Shown here: piece after piece, positions 49,657 to 62,217 of the stretch
Layout: each line of letters starts with the position of its first letter
How positions within the stretch are numbered: position 1 is the first letter of the stretch
Assembly (NCBI RefSeq): GCF_003255815.1
Contig: NC_037668.1
Span: forward strand, 16,889,611 to 16,953,610
DNA: 64,000 nucleotides
Reading direction: 5' to 3'
Origin: Theropithecus gelada
Lineage: Eukaryota > Chordata > Mammalia > Primates > Cercopithecidae
Notes under the pieces: model-generated
What the model was told of the DNA's origin: nothing
The model's database searches: none
The model's input: the letters and a program-made list of their open reading frames with translations, nothing else
Translations under genes and position numbers: made by a program

Positions 49657-50855
49657 GCTGCCTGGAGATGGATGCTGCCATTGCTGCTGCCTCTGCCTCG
49701 GAGAAGCCCACCGCCCCTGTTGGCTGTTAGCGCTGACTTTGACTTTCTGACTGTCCCCTGGCTGCACCCAGGACTTAGGGCTCCTGTGTCTCACCATTCC
49801 CAAGCTCCTGGCCACTCTATGCTGGGCAGACAGAGCATGAGCACCTATTCAAGGCAACTGCAGCCCTTTGGAAGACATTGTCCTGCGAGCAGGACAGGGC
49901 AGTATCTATATTCCTACAGCGACTATTTTTCTCTGTAGAGAGCCTCCCTTCTGTTGTAGACTGGACTCTGGCTGCCCCATAAGCCAGGCCTTCATCAGAT
50001 AGGGAGAGTTGACAAGATTTGCCTCAGCCCTAAAAGCTGGAGACACAGATGTCCAGAGTGATTGGAGAGTGTCCTGGGGGAATGAAGTTCCTTCCACAAA
50101 CACAGCTCAGTTCTTAGCAACAAACTGTTTGTTTTTCTACTTGCTCCACCTGCAGCCTACGCTGACCTGGCCTCCTGCAGACAGATAGTGGAGTTACCTG
50201 GCGAGGCCTGGTGAGAGCCAGTGAACCTAAGCTTTGGGTGGTGGTGTCTTTCTGGGGAGTAGGGAATGTACATTCAGGGAGTAGCCTTTTGCAGAAAAAA
50301 TCTCTAGGGCTACAGACAGTTATGTGTGACTTCTCTCTACTGTGAAAACTCCCAGAGTCTCTTTAGGGATTTTCCCTAAGGTGCACACCACCAGGCACAC
50401 CTCAGTCTTCTTGACCCAGAGCCTAAAAACTGTTTCCACTGGGTTCCACCAGTCCCAGCAAAATCCTCTTTGTATTTATTTTGCTAAGTTATTGGTGGTT
50501 TTGCTTACATCTCATGATTGATATAATACCAGAGTTCTATAGCCTTCTCTTGCAATGTTTGGATTTGCTTGAAACTGGGAAAGCTGTCAGAGTGACACTA
50601 TTATAAATCTTTCTCTTTCCTCTGCCTGTTTCTTCTCCCTTTCTCTTTCAAACTTGATCTGCAGCTCAGGAAGGTGAGTATACTTTCCCTGAGGCTTTGG
50701 GGTCAGAGTATATGTTGTTTGGAGAAAAAGGGCAATCAGGACTCTTCTGGGGCCCAGATGAGTTCTTCACTAGCCCTTCCGAACTCCTTGCTCCATAATT
50801 AGTCTTTTATTCTGGCTCTGAATGACCCTGCAGGTCATCATGGTTTTCTTTTTTT

Positions 50856-51172
50856 ATTGTTTTTCTTTTTTTCTTGTCTTTTTTTTTTTTTTGAGACGGG
50901 GTCTCACTCTGTCACCCAGGCTGAAGTGCAGTGGCACGATCTCAGCTCACTGCAACCTCCGCCTCCCGGATTTAAGCGATTCTCCTGCCTAAGCCTCCCG
51001 AGTAGCTGGGACTATAGGCATGCCACCACGCCTGGCTGATTTTTGTATTTTTAGTAGAGGTGGGGTTTCACCATGTTGGCCAGGCTGGTCTTGAACTCCT
51101 GACCTCAGGTGATCCACCTGCCTCGGCCTCCCAAAGTGCTGGGATTACAGGCTTGAGCCACTGCGCCCGGCC
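50856..51172 (-). mobile_element. AluS, antisense, within the TUFT1 3' UTR
   Basis: Complete antisense Alu with a T-rich tail and flanking 'catggt(t/g)tt'. It would be part of the mature mRNA. Confidence 0.93.
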
Positions 51173-51492
51173 CATGGTGTTTTTCTTTAGGGCTCTTCCT
51201 ACAGCCTTGAGAAGTAGATAGGCATCAGAGTATGCTACTATAGGAATCAGAAAAATTCAAAACAAATGTGGATTAAGTGTTTAGGCTCTACGTGGCTCAC
51301 AACCAGAAGCCTTAAGTCTGTGTGTTTCTGTGTCCCAAGACTGGGCTCACATTCTGGCTTTGCCCATAACAATGCCCTGGGACTTCAGGGAGTTCCCTCA
51401 TTTGTAAAATGAGGGGGTCAGAGCAGGTGATCTCCATGTTTCTTCCCATTCTGATATTGTTGTCTGTGGCATATTCTTTGTGTGGCGAATTT

Positions 51493-51498
51493 AATAAA
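51493..51498 (+). terminator. TUFT1: TUFT1 poly(A) signal AATAAA
   Basis: A canonical AATAAA is followed within about 25 bp by T/GT-rich sequence (tgttaatgtgtctcttttg) suited to a downstream element. It is the first canonical hexamer I see after the stop codon. Confidence 0.75.
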
Positions 51499-51520
51499 TT
51501 ATGTTAATGTGTCTCTTTTG

Positions 51521-53266
51521 ACCTCCTGGTCTGGTTTCCTTTCACTTTTCAGGGGGGATGAAAGAACAAAATTGTAGTGCTTCTTGGAAGATGGGCACCC
51601 TGTTATCCACATGTGGGAGGTGTGGTCCAAACATCCCAAATGCCATGATATGAGGACTTCGTGGCATTTATAGAGGTATTAGAAGCAGCTCAGCTCCGTG
51701 GTCTGAGTCGTGATTATAGGAGGCAGCCCGTAACTTTAGCTTTGACCCTCTCTGGAGCAGTGGCCTTGTAGGATCCCTAAGCTTGGTCGCATTGTGTCTC
51801 ATTTGGAAGAGACAGAGGTAGAGTCCTGTGATTACATAGAGATAGACCCAGCAGCACTGGAGGTAGATGAGTAACTGCATGCCCTTTGCAGAAATGAAAA
51901 GCACCCTGGAAATGCTGACTGCAGCTGTTCAAGGGGGTTCGTTTCTGGCTGTCTCTGGGCATCATTCAGTTAGTCTCATGATTTTTTTTTTTTTCTTTCT
52001 GCCAAGGAGGCAGTTGACTGCAGGGCCAAATGGGGACATAGCTGAATTTACGCGAATCTTCTCTGGGCCAAAGAAACCAGAAACACAACACCCCCTCATC
52101 CCTGGCTTATTTCCTTTCTAGCTCCCAGTTCTCTTCTTCAATTGAAAGAGTGTATATTTTTCTCTGATTTCTCTTCTTCCCCCTTCTCCTGCTTCTCAGC
52201 CAATTCACACCACAGGCTTCAAACGCATTGGAAACCTCTTTCCTTTCCAAACCTGGATTTGTCTTCTGACACCCGTGGCTCTCTTCTTTCTCTGGCAGTC
52301 TTGTTTGGCATGGGTAGATCTAGACTGTACTTGCTCTCAGAATATTAACAGGATGGAAGCAGGGCGGGGTTGACCAAGGTGCCAAGAAGACTCAGAGCTG
52401 GAGGAATACTGGAATGAGTGTGCTGCCCTACACGAAACGGAGGCTCCCGCCGGGCATCTTGGGCTCAGTGGGAGGAACTGAGATTTGTGTTGCAGATAAT
52501 GGAGAGGTCTGGAGGCATTCCAGAGACTCGAACCAGGGGTCTGAGAGAGTCCTTGGACAAAAACATGCCACTGGTGTATATTTCCTAGAGTTTAGTTACA
52601 CCACAGCCAAAGAGAATAGAGGCATGCCGCAGGGGAGCGGGGGCGGCAGGGGGGCTTGGAAAGCGAATGTAGTCTGGGAAATATAGTTTGTATCTTGGCT
52701 ATCTTGTCAATTAGCGATGGAGAATGGGGGACTGAAGGAGAATGAGATAGTGTTCAGGGCCTGAAGAAAGGGTGTGGCCAGTAAGGTGCTCCTGGCTTCA
52801 GTGGCCTGTTTATTGCCTCTGTTTTGTCATTTGTAAGCCAGCTCCTCTGTGCTGCCTTAATATTTTGTGGAGGGAGGATAGTCTGATTCCCTGGGACCTC
52901 TGCCATGAAGGCCTGTTTCTTTGAGCTGGATGTTGAGAGCTGCTCAGACATGCAGCCGTCATCAACAGCGTCCTATAAACCTGGAGCGTCAGCCCAGCAT
53001 GGGAAAAGCAGCAGCAGCACCCTGCCTGCCGAACAACTGCCCCTGTCTTCCCCATCTTCGTCTGTTCCTTCCCCTGCACAGGAAAAAGCCTGGCAGTGAC
53101 ACAGTATTTCAAGCAAATGGTGCACTGGAACTTTTTTCAAACTAAGTTTCTAAGGCCAAGAATTGATTGGCTCATTTTCATCTCTATTTAAAAGTACCTT
53201 TTGCTATGAAATGTCCCACTGGGAAGTGTTTCCACTTTGGAAAGGTGCTCTGACATGACAGGAGTT
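51521..53266. other. Intergenic unique sequence downstream of TUFT1
   Basis: No gene, RNA gene or clear repeat is recognised. ORFs on both strands look random. Confidence 0.5.
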
Positions 53267-53282
53267 AAAGCAACTTAATTAC

Positions 53283-53586
53283 GCTGGGCGCAGTGGCTCA
53301 CGCCTGGAATCCCAGCGCTTTGGGAGGCTGAGGGGGGCGGATCACTTGAGGCCAGGAGTTTGAGACCAGCCTGACCAACACAGTGAAACCCCGTCTCTAC
53401 CAAAAAATACAAAAGTTAGCCAGGTGGGATATCGGGTGCCTCTAGTCCCATCTACTCAGGAGACTGAGGCAGGGGAATGGCGTGAACCCGGGAGCGGAGC
53501 TTGCAGTGAGCCGAGGTTGTACCGACGTACTCCCGCCTGGGCGACAGAGCGAGACTCCATCACAAAAAAAAAAAAAAAAAAAAAAA
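53283..53586 (+). mobile_element. Alu, sense
   Basis: Complete Alu with flanking 'aa(a/g)gcaacttaatt' (53267-53280 and 53587-53600). Confidence 0.93.
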
Positions 53587-53600
53587 AAGGCAACTTAATT

Positions 53601-54320
53601 TGACTGAGAAGGGTAACAACCTTTGGGTTGGAAAAGCAAGCAGCTTTCCCTCTTTAACCAGCTCTTTAGTGTGTGTTGCTGTTTTCTGCAGGGCCTCTAA
53701 TAATCCCCTGGCTTCCTCATTCCTCAGAGCCAAGCATCACTGAGCTTGGGCCTGAGCTCCTTCAGTCTATGACTCAACAACAGGTGTTAGCCTAGGGCCC
53801 TTGGCCTCTTTTTTCACACTTCAATTTAAGACTTTAGCTTTGCAAGGAGAAATTGTTTCCTGTCTTCCCTGTCCAAGTTCTAAGCAGGATGGCCTTGAAA
53901 CTCCAAAGTTGGAGACTAAATATTCCCTATTCCCTCTTTCTCCAAGGAAAATCCGTACCCAGGCTGAAGATAAAGATGTTTCTTAAAGGTAATTTCTAGC
54001 ACAGCATGCTCTGTGGCAGTGAGACCTACTTTAAACACAAAATGTGTGTGGCCTTTCTGCTGGAATTTCTCTTCTCCTGGAGCCCCCTGGGACACAGAAT
54101 TGAGGGTGGATAGTAGTAGCAGGATAATTAATTTCCTAAAAGGTGTTGGTCGCCAAGTCTTAGACCACAGGACCTCAGACAGCCGAGGGAAAGGAAGTCA
54201 TTAGTACTTGTGACTCAATCTATCAATTCAGTGCTGATTATACACCCAGCCCTTCCTCTCACTAGGATTCCAGGCCCAAACTTGTATATGTCTGCAGGAG
54301 TTTTATCACCCTATGTCTGT
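53601..54320. other. Intergenic unique sequence
   Basis: Nothing recognised. Confidence 0.5.
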
Positions 54321-54324
54321 TTTG

Positions 54325-54625
54325 TTTTTATTTTATTTATTTTCTGAGATGGAGTCTCGCTCTGTCACCCAGGCTAGAGTGCAGTGGCATGATCTTGGCT
54401 CACTGCAACCTCTGCCTCCCGAGTTCAAGCAATTCTCCTGCCTCAGCCTTCCAAGTAGCCGGGACTACAGGCGTGTACCACGATGCCCGGCTAATTTTTC
54501 TATTTTTAGTAGAAACAGGGTTTCACCATGTTGGCTAGACTGGTCTTGAACTCCTGGCCTCAGGTGAGCTGCCCTCCTCGGCCTCCCAAAGCGCTGGGAT
54601 TACAGGCGGGAGACATGACGCCCGG
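54325..54625 (-). mobile_element. AluS, antisense
   Basis: Complete antisense Alu with a TTTA-type tail. Confidence 0.92.
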
Positions 54626-54876
54626 TTCTGTGTCTGTTTTATATTTGTCCATATGTGCTTGTGTGTGAACTGGCCTGCTATGTACAATATATTTCTTACT
54701 GTGGGAACAAATCTGAAGAACACTGGTTTAGAGGACAGACCTCTGTCCTTGACTGTATTGTAATCTCAGGGTCGAGGTCCAAAATGGACTTCCTTCCAAA
54801 CTGCTCCCTGTCCCTTTATCCCTTAAATCCAGTTTGTCAACAGGTCCTCATGTTTCCTCTGTTGAAATATCTCTTG

Positions 54877-55176
54877 GGCTGGGCGTGGTGGCTCATGCCT
54901 GTAATCCCAGCACTTTGGGAGGCCAAGGTGGGCAGATCACCTAAGGTCAGGAGTTCAAGACTAGCCTGACCAACATAGCGAAACCTCATCTCTGCTAAAA
55001 ATACAAAAATTAACTGGGTGTGATTGCGCACGCCTGTAATCCCAGCTACTCTGGAGGCTGAGGTAGAACAATCGCTTGAACCCAGAAGGTGGAGACTGTA
55101 GTGAGCCGAGATCACGCCATTGCATTCTAGCCTGGGAGACAGAGTGAGACTCTGTTTAAAAAAAAAAAAAAAAAAA
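54877..55176 (+). mobile_element. AluS, sense
   Basis: Complete sense Alu with an A tail; flanking 'gaa(t)atatctc' on both sides. Confidence 0.92.
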
Positions 55177-55564
55177 GGAATATATCTCAGAAGTGCGCCT
55201 TCCCATGTTCACAGTCTCAACTCATCTCTTGAAGCCTAGATGACCACTGAAGCCAGTCCTTGCTGATCTCCACCTCCAGCCTCTTATCTGCCCCACATGC
55301 ACCCTCCCTACCACTGTCATTTGAATCTTCCCCAAATACAGTGTTCTTTCTATCAGTCAGGGCTATTTAGCCAGGACAAAAGAAGGATGATAGCAGTTTC
55401 CAAAGAGAAGGTGGGTCCCTTGGGAGGAGCAGCAGCAGTTTTGCTCCAGAGGGCAGAATCTGGATGGTGCCGGGTAGTTGCAGAGAGATAGCTAAGAAAC
55501 AAAAGAATCCATTGACAATTAGAGCAGGGTGGACTGTCTTGGCAAGTAGCAAGTTTTCCTATAC

Positions 55565-56075
55565 ACACCAGCAGTATCTCAATTAGAAAACAACGCAAAA
55601 TATAACAACAGATAGAAAATACCTAGGCATAACCTTTATTTGAAATGTCAATGACCTATGTGAAGAAAATGACCAGATTTTGTGGAGAAAGATGGGAAAA
55701 CAATGAAGAAAAATTTTCCTGGATGGAAACTTAAAATTGTAAAGATGTCAATTCTTTATTTTTAGGCTTTGTGTAATTACAGTGAGTTACATTGTAATTC
55801 AATAGAGTCTTTTTAGAACTGGATATAATTATTTTAAAATTCCATCTGGAAGAATACATGGGAAAATGGTAAAGAAAATTTTGAAGGCAGAGCTAATTTG
55901 GGAGGATTATTAGTCTTGGCAAATAGCAAAGCATTATATAGCTTATACATCAATTTAAGAGACTAGCTAGGCAGAAATAGACCCAATTATACAATATAAG
56001 CATTTGAAAAGGATAAAAGAAGCATTGCAACTTAACGGGGAGAAAGGCATTTGAACAGTTGGTTAAAAATTTGGG
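55565..56075 (+). mobile_element. Decayed L1 ORF2 fragment, sense
   Basis: 'aaaatacctaggcataacct' and the following codons resemble L1 ORF2 in sense orientation but contain many stops. Confidence 0.6.
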
Positions 56076-56079
56076 AACA

Positions 56080-56361
56080 GGCCGGGCGCGGTGGCTCACG
56101 CCTGTAATCCCAGCACTTTGGGAGGCCCAGATGGGTGGATCACGAGGTCAGGAGATCGAGACCAACCTGGCTAACATGGTGAAACCCCGTCTCTACTAAA
56201 AATACAAAAATCAGCCGGGCGTCGTGGCGCACACCTGTAATCCCAGCTACTCCAGAGGCTGAGGCAGGATAATTGCTCCAACCCAGGAGGCAGAGGTTGC
56301 AATGAGCCAAGTTTGCAACACCGCACTCCAGCTTGGGCAACAGAGTGAGACTCCATCTCAA

Positions 56362-56402
<41 letters not shown>
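56080..56402 (+). mobile_element. AluY/S, sense, with (AAT)n tail
   Basis: Complete Alu ending in about 14 AAT units; flanking 'a(a)tttggga'-like repeats. Confidence 0.93.
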
Positions 56403-56403
<1 letters not shown>

Positions 56404-56742
56404 TGGGAAAAAGAAACTAAACAGCATACCTAAATTCTATATAAATTAATTAAATATTACAAATTGTAGAAAAACTAGAAGAAAATACAATTGAATATCA
56501 AATCCAAAAGGAGATACATTTAGAATGTTAGTATTGAAGGTCATGAAGGAAAACATTTTTAGTTCATAAAAATGTAAAATTTCTGAATTAAACTAAAGGC
56601 CCAAAGAATGAGGACTTGTTGGTGACAAATGTGGTGAATAGGCAACATTTTTATTGATCAGCTCAAATTGATACAAATACTAAGATTCTACTAGATCAGT
56701 GGTCAGGATAAGAATAGATAGTTCATTAAAAATTCATATTCT
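56403..56742 (+). mobile_element. Old L1/HAL1-like sequence, sense
   Basis: A-rich decayed LINE-like sequence; continues in character at 57350-57630. Confidence 0.5.
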
Positions 56743-57039
56743 GGCCGGGCGCAGTGGCTCACACCTGTAATCCCAGCACTTTGGGAGACCAAGGTGGGTG
56801 GATCATCTGAGGTCAGGAGTTCGAGACCAGCCTGGCCAACATAGAGAAACCCAGTCTCTACTAAAAATACAAAAATTAGCTGGGTGTGGTCGTGTGTGCC
56901 TGTAGCCCCAGCTACTCAGGAGGCTGAGGCAGGAGGATCACTTGAACCCAGGAGGTGGAGGTTGCAGCGAGCTGAGATTGTGGCACTGCACTGCAGCCTG
57001 GGCGACTGAGCAAGACTCCATCTCAACAGTAAGTAAATA
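56743..57039 (+). mobile_element. AluS, sense
   Basis: Flanked by the perfect 12-bp repeat AATTCATATTCT (56731-56742 and 57040-57051). Confidence 0.94.
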
Positions 57040-57349
57040 AATTCATATTCTTTTGAATGCACATATTTATTAAGTTCCTGCTCTCTGCAGGCCACTGTGT
57101 CTTTGACCAAGGATTCAGGTAGGGACACGGCAGTGAACAATACAAATTTGCTCTTGCCCTCAAACATCTTGTGTTAGGTAGGATAACATGGGCTACAAGT
57201 TGGAGAAAATGTGACTGCAATTGGTTTAAACAACAAAGGACCGGTGTTACTGGCTGAAGTGACAGAAAAGTTCAGAGACATTTTAGACTCAAGTGAGCCT
57301 GCATAGACAAGCTTGAGGTCTCACCAAAGATCCAGCTTCTTTTCATTTC

Positions 57350-57730
57350 TTCTCTCTGCAGAAGAGGTTTGTTGCAGTGCTTATTATAATCGTATAAAAT
57401 AGGAAACAACATGTGTCCAACAATAGAGAAACGGGTAAGTAAATGAGGATGCAGTCACTCTGGGATATTATGCATTCACTACAAATGGCTGTTATGAAGA
57501 CTATGTCGCATCAGGGAACAGTGCTTAGAATGTTAAGTGAAAAAAGTAGGACACAAAATTTTATGGACATTTATTACAGCTTTGCAAAACAAAATGTTTC
57601 TGGAAAGGCTAGAAATAAATACACCTAAATGTTAATATGTTAGTGGGGTGGGTTTTGCCTTTTTTTTTTGTTTTCTGTTACCTTTATTCTTTTATCTAAA
57701 TTTTCTAGAGTGTTTACTCTCTCTCCAGCC
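57350..57730 (+). mobile_element. L1/HAL1-type 3' end, sense
   Basis: Contains 'tgtccaacaatagagaaacgg' (57414-57434) and 'gttatgaagactatgtcgc', typical of a LINE 3' region. Confidence 0.7.
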
Positions 57731-58343
57731 AGGCTGTGTTCTTGCTGCCTTCTGCACTTACTGGGATCATTGCTGTCTTTGTACAATTACTGGTGTGATT
57801 TCTTTTACCAGCAGTGCCTTCCTCTTTTGACCTATTAATCCATTAAATATTTACTGATGATTGAATCAAGGGTATTGTATAGCTTATGGAAGATAATGTA
57901 TTTGAAAACACTTTTGTAAAGTGCTTCACAGATGTTAATTGTTATTGTTAGGTGGAAAAAGAGGAGGAGGAGGAAGAGAAAGAATCTATTATTTGCATGA
58001 TATTGAGCCAGGTACCATAGGGATGTCTGGATGGAAAATATAGAACAGGGTTGTAGCCTTCCAGAAGTCTGCACTCTCGTCAGATGGATGGGAGAAAAAC
58101 AGCAGCATGTGAAATAGATGAATAGTCATGGAATATGTAAAATGCTAACATGAGAGAAGGGTGGGGAGGATGTGGAGCTAGAACTAGGCTCCGAAGGATT
58201 TGGGCAGGTAGATAGGCAGGAAGAAAGCTTGAGTTGGAAATGAATGCGGCATATGTGGGGGATGGTGAGCCCAGCTGAAGAGACCTTTGGGAAAGTGGCA
58301 AGAGGGCAAGGAGAGACAAATGGAGTGGGCCTTCTGGGGAGAG
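57731..58343. other. Intergenic sequence with old-repeat character
   Basis: A common ancient repeat of uncertain family seems present at about 58000-58250. No coding signal is seen. Confidence 0.4.
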
Positions 58344-58384
58344 TCTGGATTTTATTTTATTTTATTTTATTTATTTTGTTTATG

Positions 58385-58848
58385 TTTGAGACGGAGTCTT
58401 GCTCTGTCACCCAGGCTGGAGTGCAGTGGTGTGATCTCAGCTCACTGCAACCTCCCCATCCCTGGTTCAAACGATTCTCCTATCTCAGCCTCCCAAGTAG
58501 CTGGGATTACTGGCATGTACCACCATGCCTGGCTAATTTTTTTTTTTTCTTTTTGAGATGGAGTCTTGCTCTGTTGCCCAGGCTGGAGTACAGTGGCGCG
58601 ATCTCGGCTCACTGCAAGCTCTGCCTCCCGGCTTCGTGCCATTCTCCTGCCTCAGCCTCCTGAGTAGGTGGGACTACAGGCACCTGCCACCATGCCCAGC
58701 TATTTTTTTTTTTTTTTTTTGTATTTTTAGTAGAGATGGGGTTTCTCCGTGTTAGCCAGGATGGTCTTGAACTCCTGACCTCAAGTGATTTGCCTACCTC
58801 GGCCCCCCAAAGTGCTGGGATTACAGGCGTGAGCCACCGCACCAGGCC
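58385..58848 (-). mobile_element. Composite antisense Alus (half Alu joined to full Alu)
   Basis: The right half of one antisense Alu (58385-58537) runs at its A-rich linker directly into a complete second antisense Alu (about 58540-58848). The first Alu's missing half is not found afterwards. Confidence 0.88.
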
Positions 58849-58959
58849 TGCACTCTAATCTTTAAAGTGAAAGGTCTCCATTAGAGGTTTTTGTTTGTTT
58901 TTGTTTAAACTAGTATGTAAGTTCTGGCAAGGCAGGGATTTTTCTTGCCTATCTTGTTC

Positions 58960-59610
58960 AACACTGAATCCCTAGTATCTAGAAGAGTGGTGCCTGGCAC
59001 ATAGTAGATACACAATAAATATTAGTTGAAGAGAAATTGGAATGAATGAATCACTAGAGTGACATGATAAAATAAGAAATCTAATCCCAAAGAGGCAGAC
59101 AGCATGATTGAAAAGGTAAAGGCTGGCAGCAAGGAAACAAGTAATGGATGTTAGGGCACCTCCAGGCATGAAGCAATGAGGGGCTGAACTGTGATAATGG
59201 CCGCTGGACTGGAAAGAAAGGGACTGTTGGTGTGAGAGTCACTGGGAAAGAACTGATAGGCCTTGGTGACCGACCAACTGAATGCAGGAGACAAAGGAGA
59301 GAAAATAATCAAAGATAACATCAAAGAAAGTTACTCATTCTTTAAGACTTAGCCTGTGTTCTCTTTTATGAAGGCCTCCCAGAATTCTCAAGCCTGTGCG
59401 GTGTTCCCTTTCTGCTCAACACAGATCATCTGTATTCCCCTGTTGAAGGATGTCATAATGTACTGTCTTGCATTATAATTCAGACTTTGCATTTGTTTCT
59501 TTCCCCAGAGAGACTGCAAGCTTTTAAAGGTCAGGGATATCTCTAATTCCACAGTGCCCAGTGCAAATAGTGCCACAAAGTAGATAGTTAATAAGTGCTC
59601 ACTGATTTAG
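58960..59610. repeat. L2-like fragments
   Basis: L2 end motifs at about 58965-59040 ('gtgcctggcacatagtagat') and 59335-59605 ('agagactgcaagcttttaaagg', 'aataagtgctcactg'). Confidence 0.55.
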
Positions 59611-59842
59611 AACAAGTTTATTCAATCAAGCCATCCTGGGCTGCATCAGGATGGCTTTGAATGTGGCCCAATGCAAATTTGTAAACTTTCTTAAAACATT
59701 AAGATTCTTTTGCAGTTTTTTTTTTTTTTTTTTAAAGCTTATTGTCTATTGTTAGTGTTAGTGTATTTTATGTGTGGCCTAAGACAATTCTTCTTCTTCC
59801 AGTGTGGCCCAGGGAAGCCAAAAGATTGAACACTCCTGATTT
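59606..59842 (-). mobile_element. DNA-transposon-like remnant
   Basis: I recognise the repeated phrase 'ttggcttccctgggccaca' on the minus strand and 'gccatcctgggctgcat' as a common mammalian element; family not assigned. Confidence 0.5.
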
Positions 59843-60077
59843 AGAAGAAACCGGTATTTTTTTTTTTTTTTTTTAAAAGGGGGCCATTTTTTTTTTTTTT
59901 TTTTAATTATTATTGTTTTCATTTTCTTTCTTAGTTGGTCCTAGGGAATGAGGAAGAGACAGATTCTGGTTCCAATATCCTTCTTATGGAAGAGTCAAAT
60001 GCCAGCTATATTATCGTTGCCATCAGCAATGAATAATCTCATTCATTCATTCACTTGTTCTTCTATTCAATCATTCA

Positions 60078-60420
60078 ACAATAGGGCAATAGTGTAGCAT
60101 AGAGTTTAAGGAGTTAGCATGGGCTTTGGATCTTTCTCATAATCTTAGATATGTTACTTACTGGCCATGCTAGTTTGGAAAAGTTATTTAAGCTCTCTAA
60201 GCCTTAATTTCCTAATCTATAAAACCAAAATAATAATGCCTGTCTAATGAGAACATTTACCAAGTGCTTATATGCACTGTCATTTAATCCCCATTTTACA
60301 GATGAGGGAATTGAGACACAGTAAGTCACTTGTCCAAGGATGCACAGGTAGAAAGTGTCAAACCAGTTCTAGGTCATAGGTGATTTGATTCCAGAGCCCT
60401 TGTACTTAGTGCCATGCCTG
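60078..60420 (+). repeat. Two adjacent MIR elements
   Basis: 60078-60250 and 60262-60420 both show MIR blocks, such as 'ccattttacagatgagggaa' in the second. Confidence 0.8.
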
Positions 60421-60535
60421 ACAATCTCATGGGTGTGGCAGTGGCCAGCACAAAGCCATATGAGGGGATCCTATGTGGCACGTTTGGCACACAGCACACG
60501 CTAAATATGTTAGTAATTGTTAATAAGTATTTTTT

Positions 60536-60853
60536 GGCCAGGTGCAGTGGCTCACACCTGTAATCCCAACACTTTGGGAGGCCGAGGCGGGCATTTTACC
60601 TGAGGTCAGTAGTTCAAGACCAGCCTGGCCAACATGGTGAAACCCCATCTCTACTAAAAATGCAAAAATTAGCAGGGTGTGGTGGCACGTGCCTGTAATC
60701 CCAGTTACCCAGGAGGCTGAGGCAGGAGAATCACTTGAACCTGGAAGGTAGAGGTTGCAGTGAGCTGAGATCGTGCCATTGCACTCCAGCCTGGGCAACA
60801 AGAGTGAAACTCTGTCTCAACAACAAATAATAAATAAAAAATAAATAAATAAA
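60536..60853 (+). mobile_element. AluS, sense
   Basis: Complete Alu ending in an AAAT-type tail. Confidence 0.93.
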
Positions 60854-61241
60854 TTTTTTTAGCATTCAATGTCAGAGAAGATATAGGGCATGGCTTTGAG
60901 GATGTGAAGAGGAAAAGATACACAGACTCTGCCCTCAAGTTGCCACCAGTCTAGTAGTGCTACCAGACGCTTGTGTAAACCAAAAATAAAATTCTAAGCC
61001 CTCTGCAACTAACTGAATGGACCCCTCTTCTCAGCCAAGGGCATTCCAAAGTTAACCCAAAAAACTAGTTCAGGTTAGAAGCAAGAGCTGGACATACCTC
61101 ATCATACCCTCATCCCTTTCGGAATTACTGATGGAACAGACTCTTTAAGTCTCATAAGAAACATTTACAATCTATTGTCTCTGAAGCCTGCTACCTGGAG
61201 GCTTCATCTGTATGATAGAAGGTTGGTCTCCACAATCCCTT

Positions 61242-61545
61242 TTTTTTTTTTTTTTTTTTTTTTTGAGACGGAGTCTCGCTGTGTCGCCCAGGCTGGAGTG
61301 CAGTGGCCGGATCTCAGCTCACTGCAAGCTCCGCCTCCCGGGTTCACGCCATTCTCCCGCCTCAGCCTCCGAGTAGCTGGGACTACAGGCGCCCGCCACC
61401 ACGCCCGGCTAGTTTTTTTTGTATTTTTAGTAGAGACGGGGTTTCACCGTGTTAGCCAGGATGGTCTCGATCTCCTGACCTCGTGATCCACCCGCCTCGG
61501 CCTCCCAAAGTGCTGGGATTACAGGCTTGAGCCACCGCGCCCGGC
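61242..61545 (-). mobile_element. AluY (monkey type), antisense
   Basis: Very intact young copy with 'gtggccggatctc'. The perfect 12-bp repeat CCACAATCCCTT lies at 61230-61241 and 61546-61557. Confidence 0.96.
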
Positions 61546-61605
61546 CCACAATCCCTTATCTTGACTCAGATATTCCTTTCTATTGATTCCAATTTTATTG
61601 ATTCC

Positions 61606-61861
61606 TGACATAGCACTCAGGAGATCCTGAGAACATGTGCCCAAGGTGATTAGGCCACAACTTGGTTTTACACATTTTAGGGAGACATAAGGCATCAATC
61701 AGTACATGTAAGGATGTACATTGGTTTCGTATAGAAAGGTGGGACAACTGGGAGGGGTTTGGGGGGAGCTTCCAGGGCACAAGTAAATTCAAAGATTTTC
61801 TGATTGGCAATTGGTTGAAAGAGTTAAGTTATTTTCTCAAGACTTGGAATCAGTTGGGTGC
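61606..61861. repeat. Left arm of a 255-bp inverted repeat
   Basis: Reverse complement of 62209-62463 at roughly 92-93% identity by eye. Confidence 0.92.
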
Positions 61862-61914
61862 TGATTCCAACCTTCTAATAGACAAGTATCTATTGATTCC
61901 AATAGAAAGGAATA

Positions 61915-62217
61915 CTTTTTTATTATTTTATTTTTTTGAGACAGGGTGTTGCTCTGTCACCCAGGCTGGAGTACAGTGGCACGATCTCAGCTTTCTGTAG
62001 CCTCTGCCTTCCGGGTTCGAACAATTCTCCCACCTCAGCCTCCCGAGTGGTGGGATTACAGGGGCCCACCACCATGCCTGGCTAATGTTTGCATTTTTAG
62101 TAGAGACAGGGTTTCACCATGTTAGCCAGGATGGTTTCGAACTCCTTACCTCAGGTGATCCACTTGCCTCGGCTTCCTAAAGTGCTGGGATTACAGGCGT
62201 GAGCCACTGCACCCAGC
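61915..62217 (-). mobile_element. AluS, antisense, in the spacer of the inverted repeat
   Basis: Complete antisense Alu; its last bases (gcacccagc) form the start of the right arm. Confidence 0.93.

Larger units (their letters stand above)
49657..51520 (+). other. TUFT1: TUFT1 3' untranslated region
   Basis: The region is about 1.86 kb long and contains one antisense Alu (50,856-51,172). It ends near an AATAAA signal. It also holds a strong acceptor and a strong donor only 9 bp apart at 50,664-50,674 (see findings). Confidence 0.8.
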
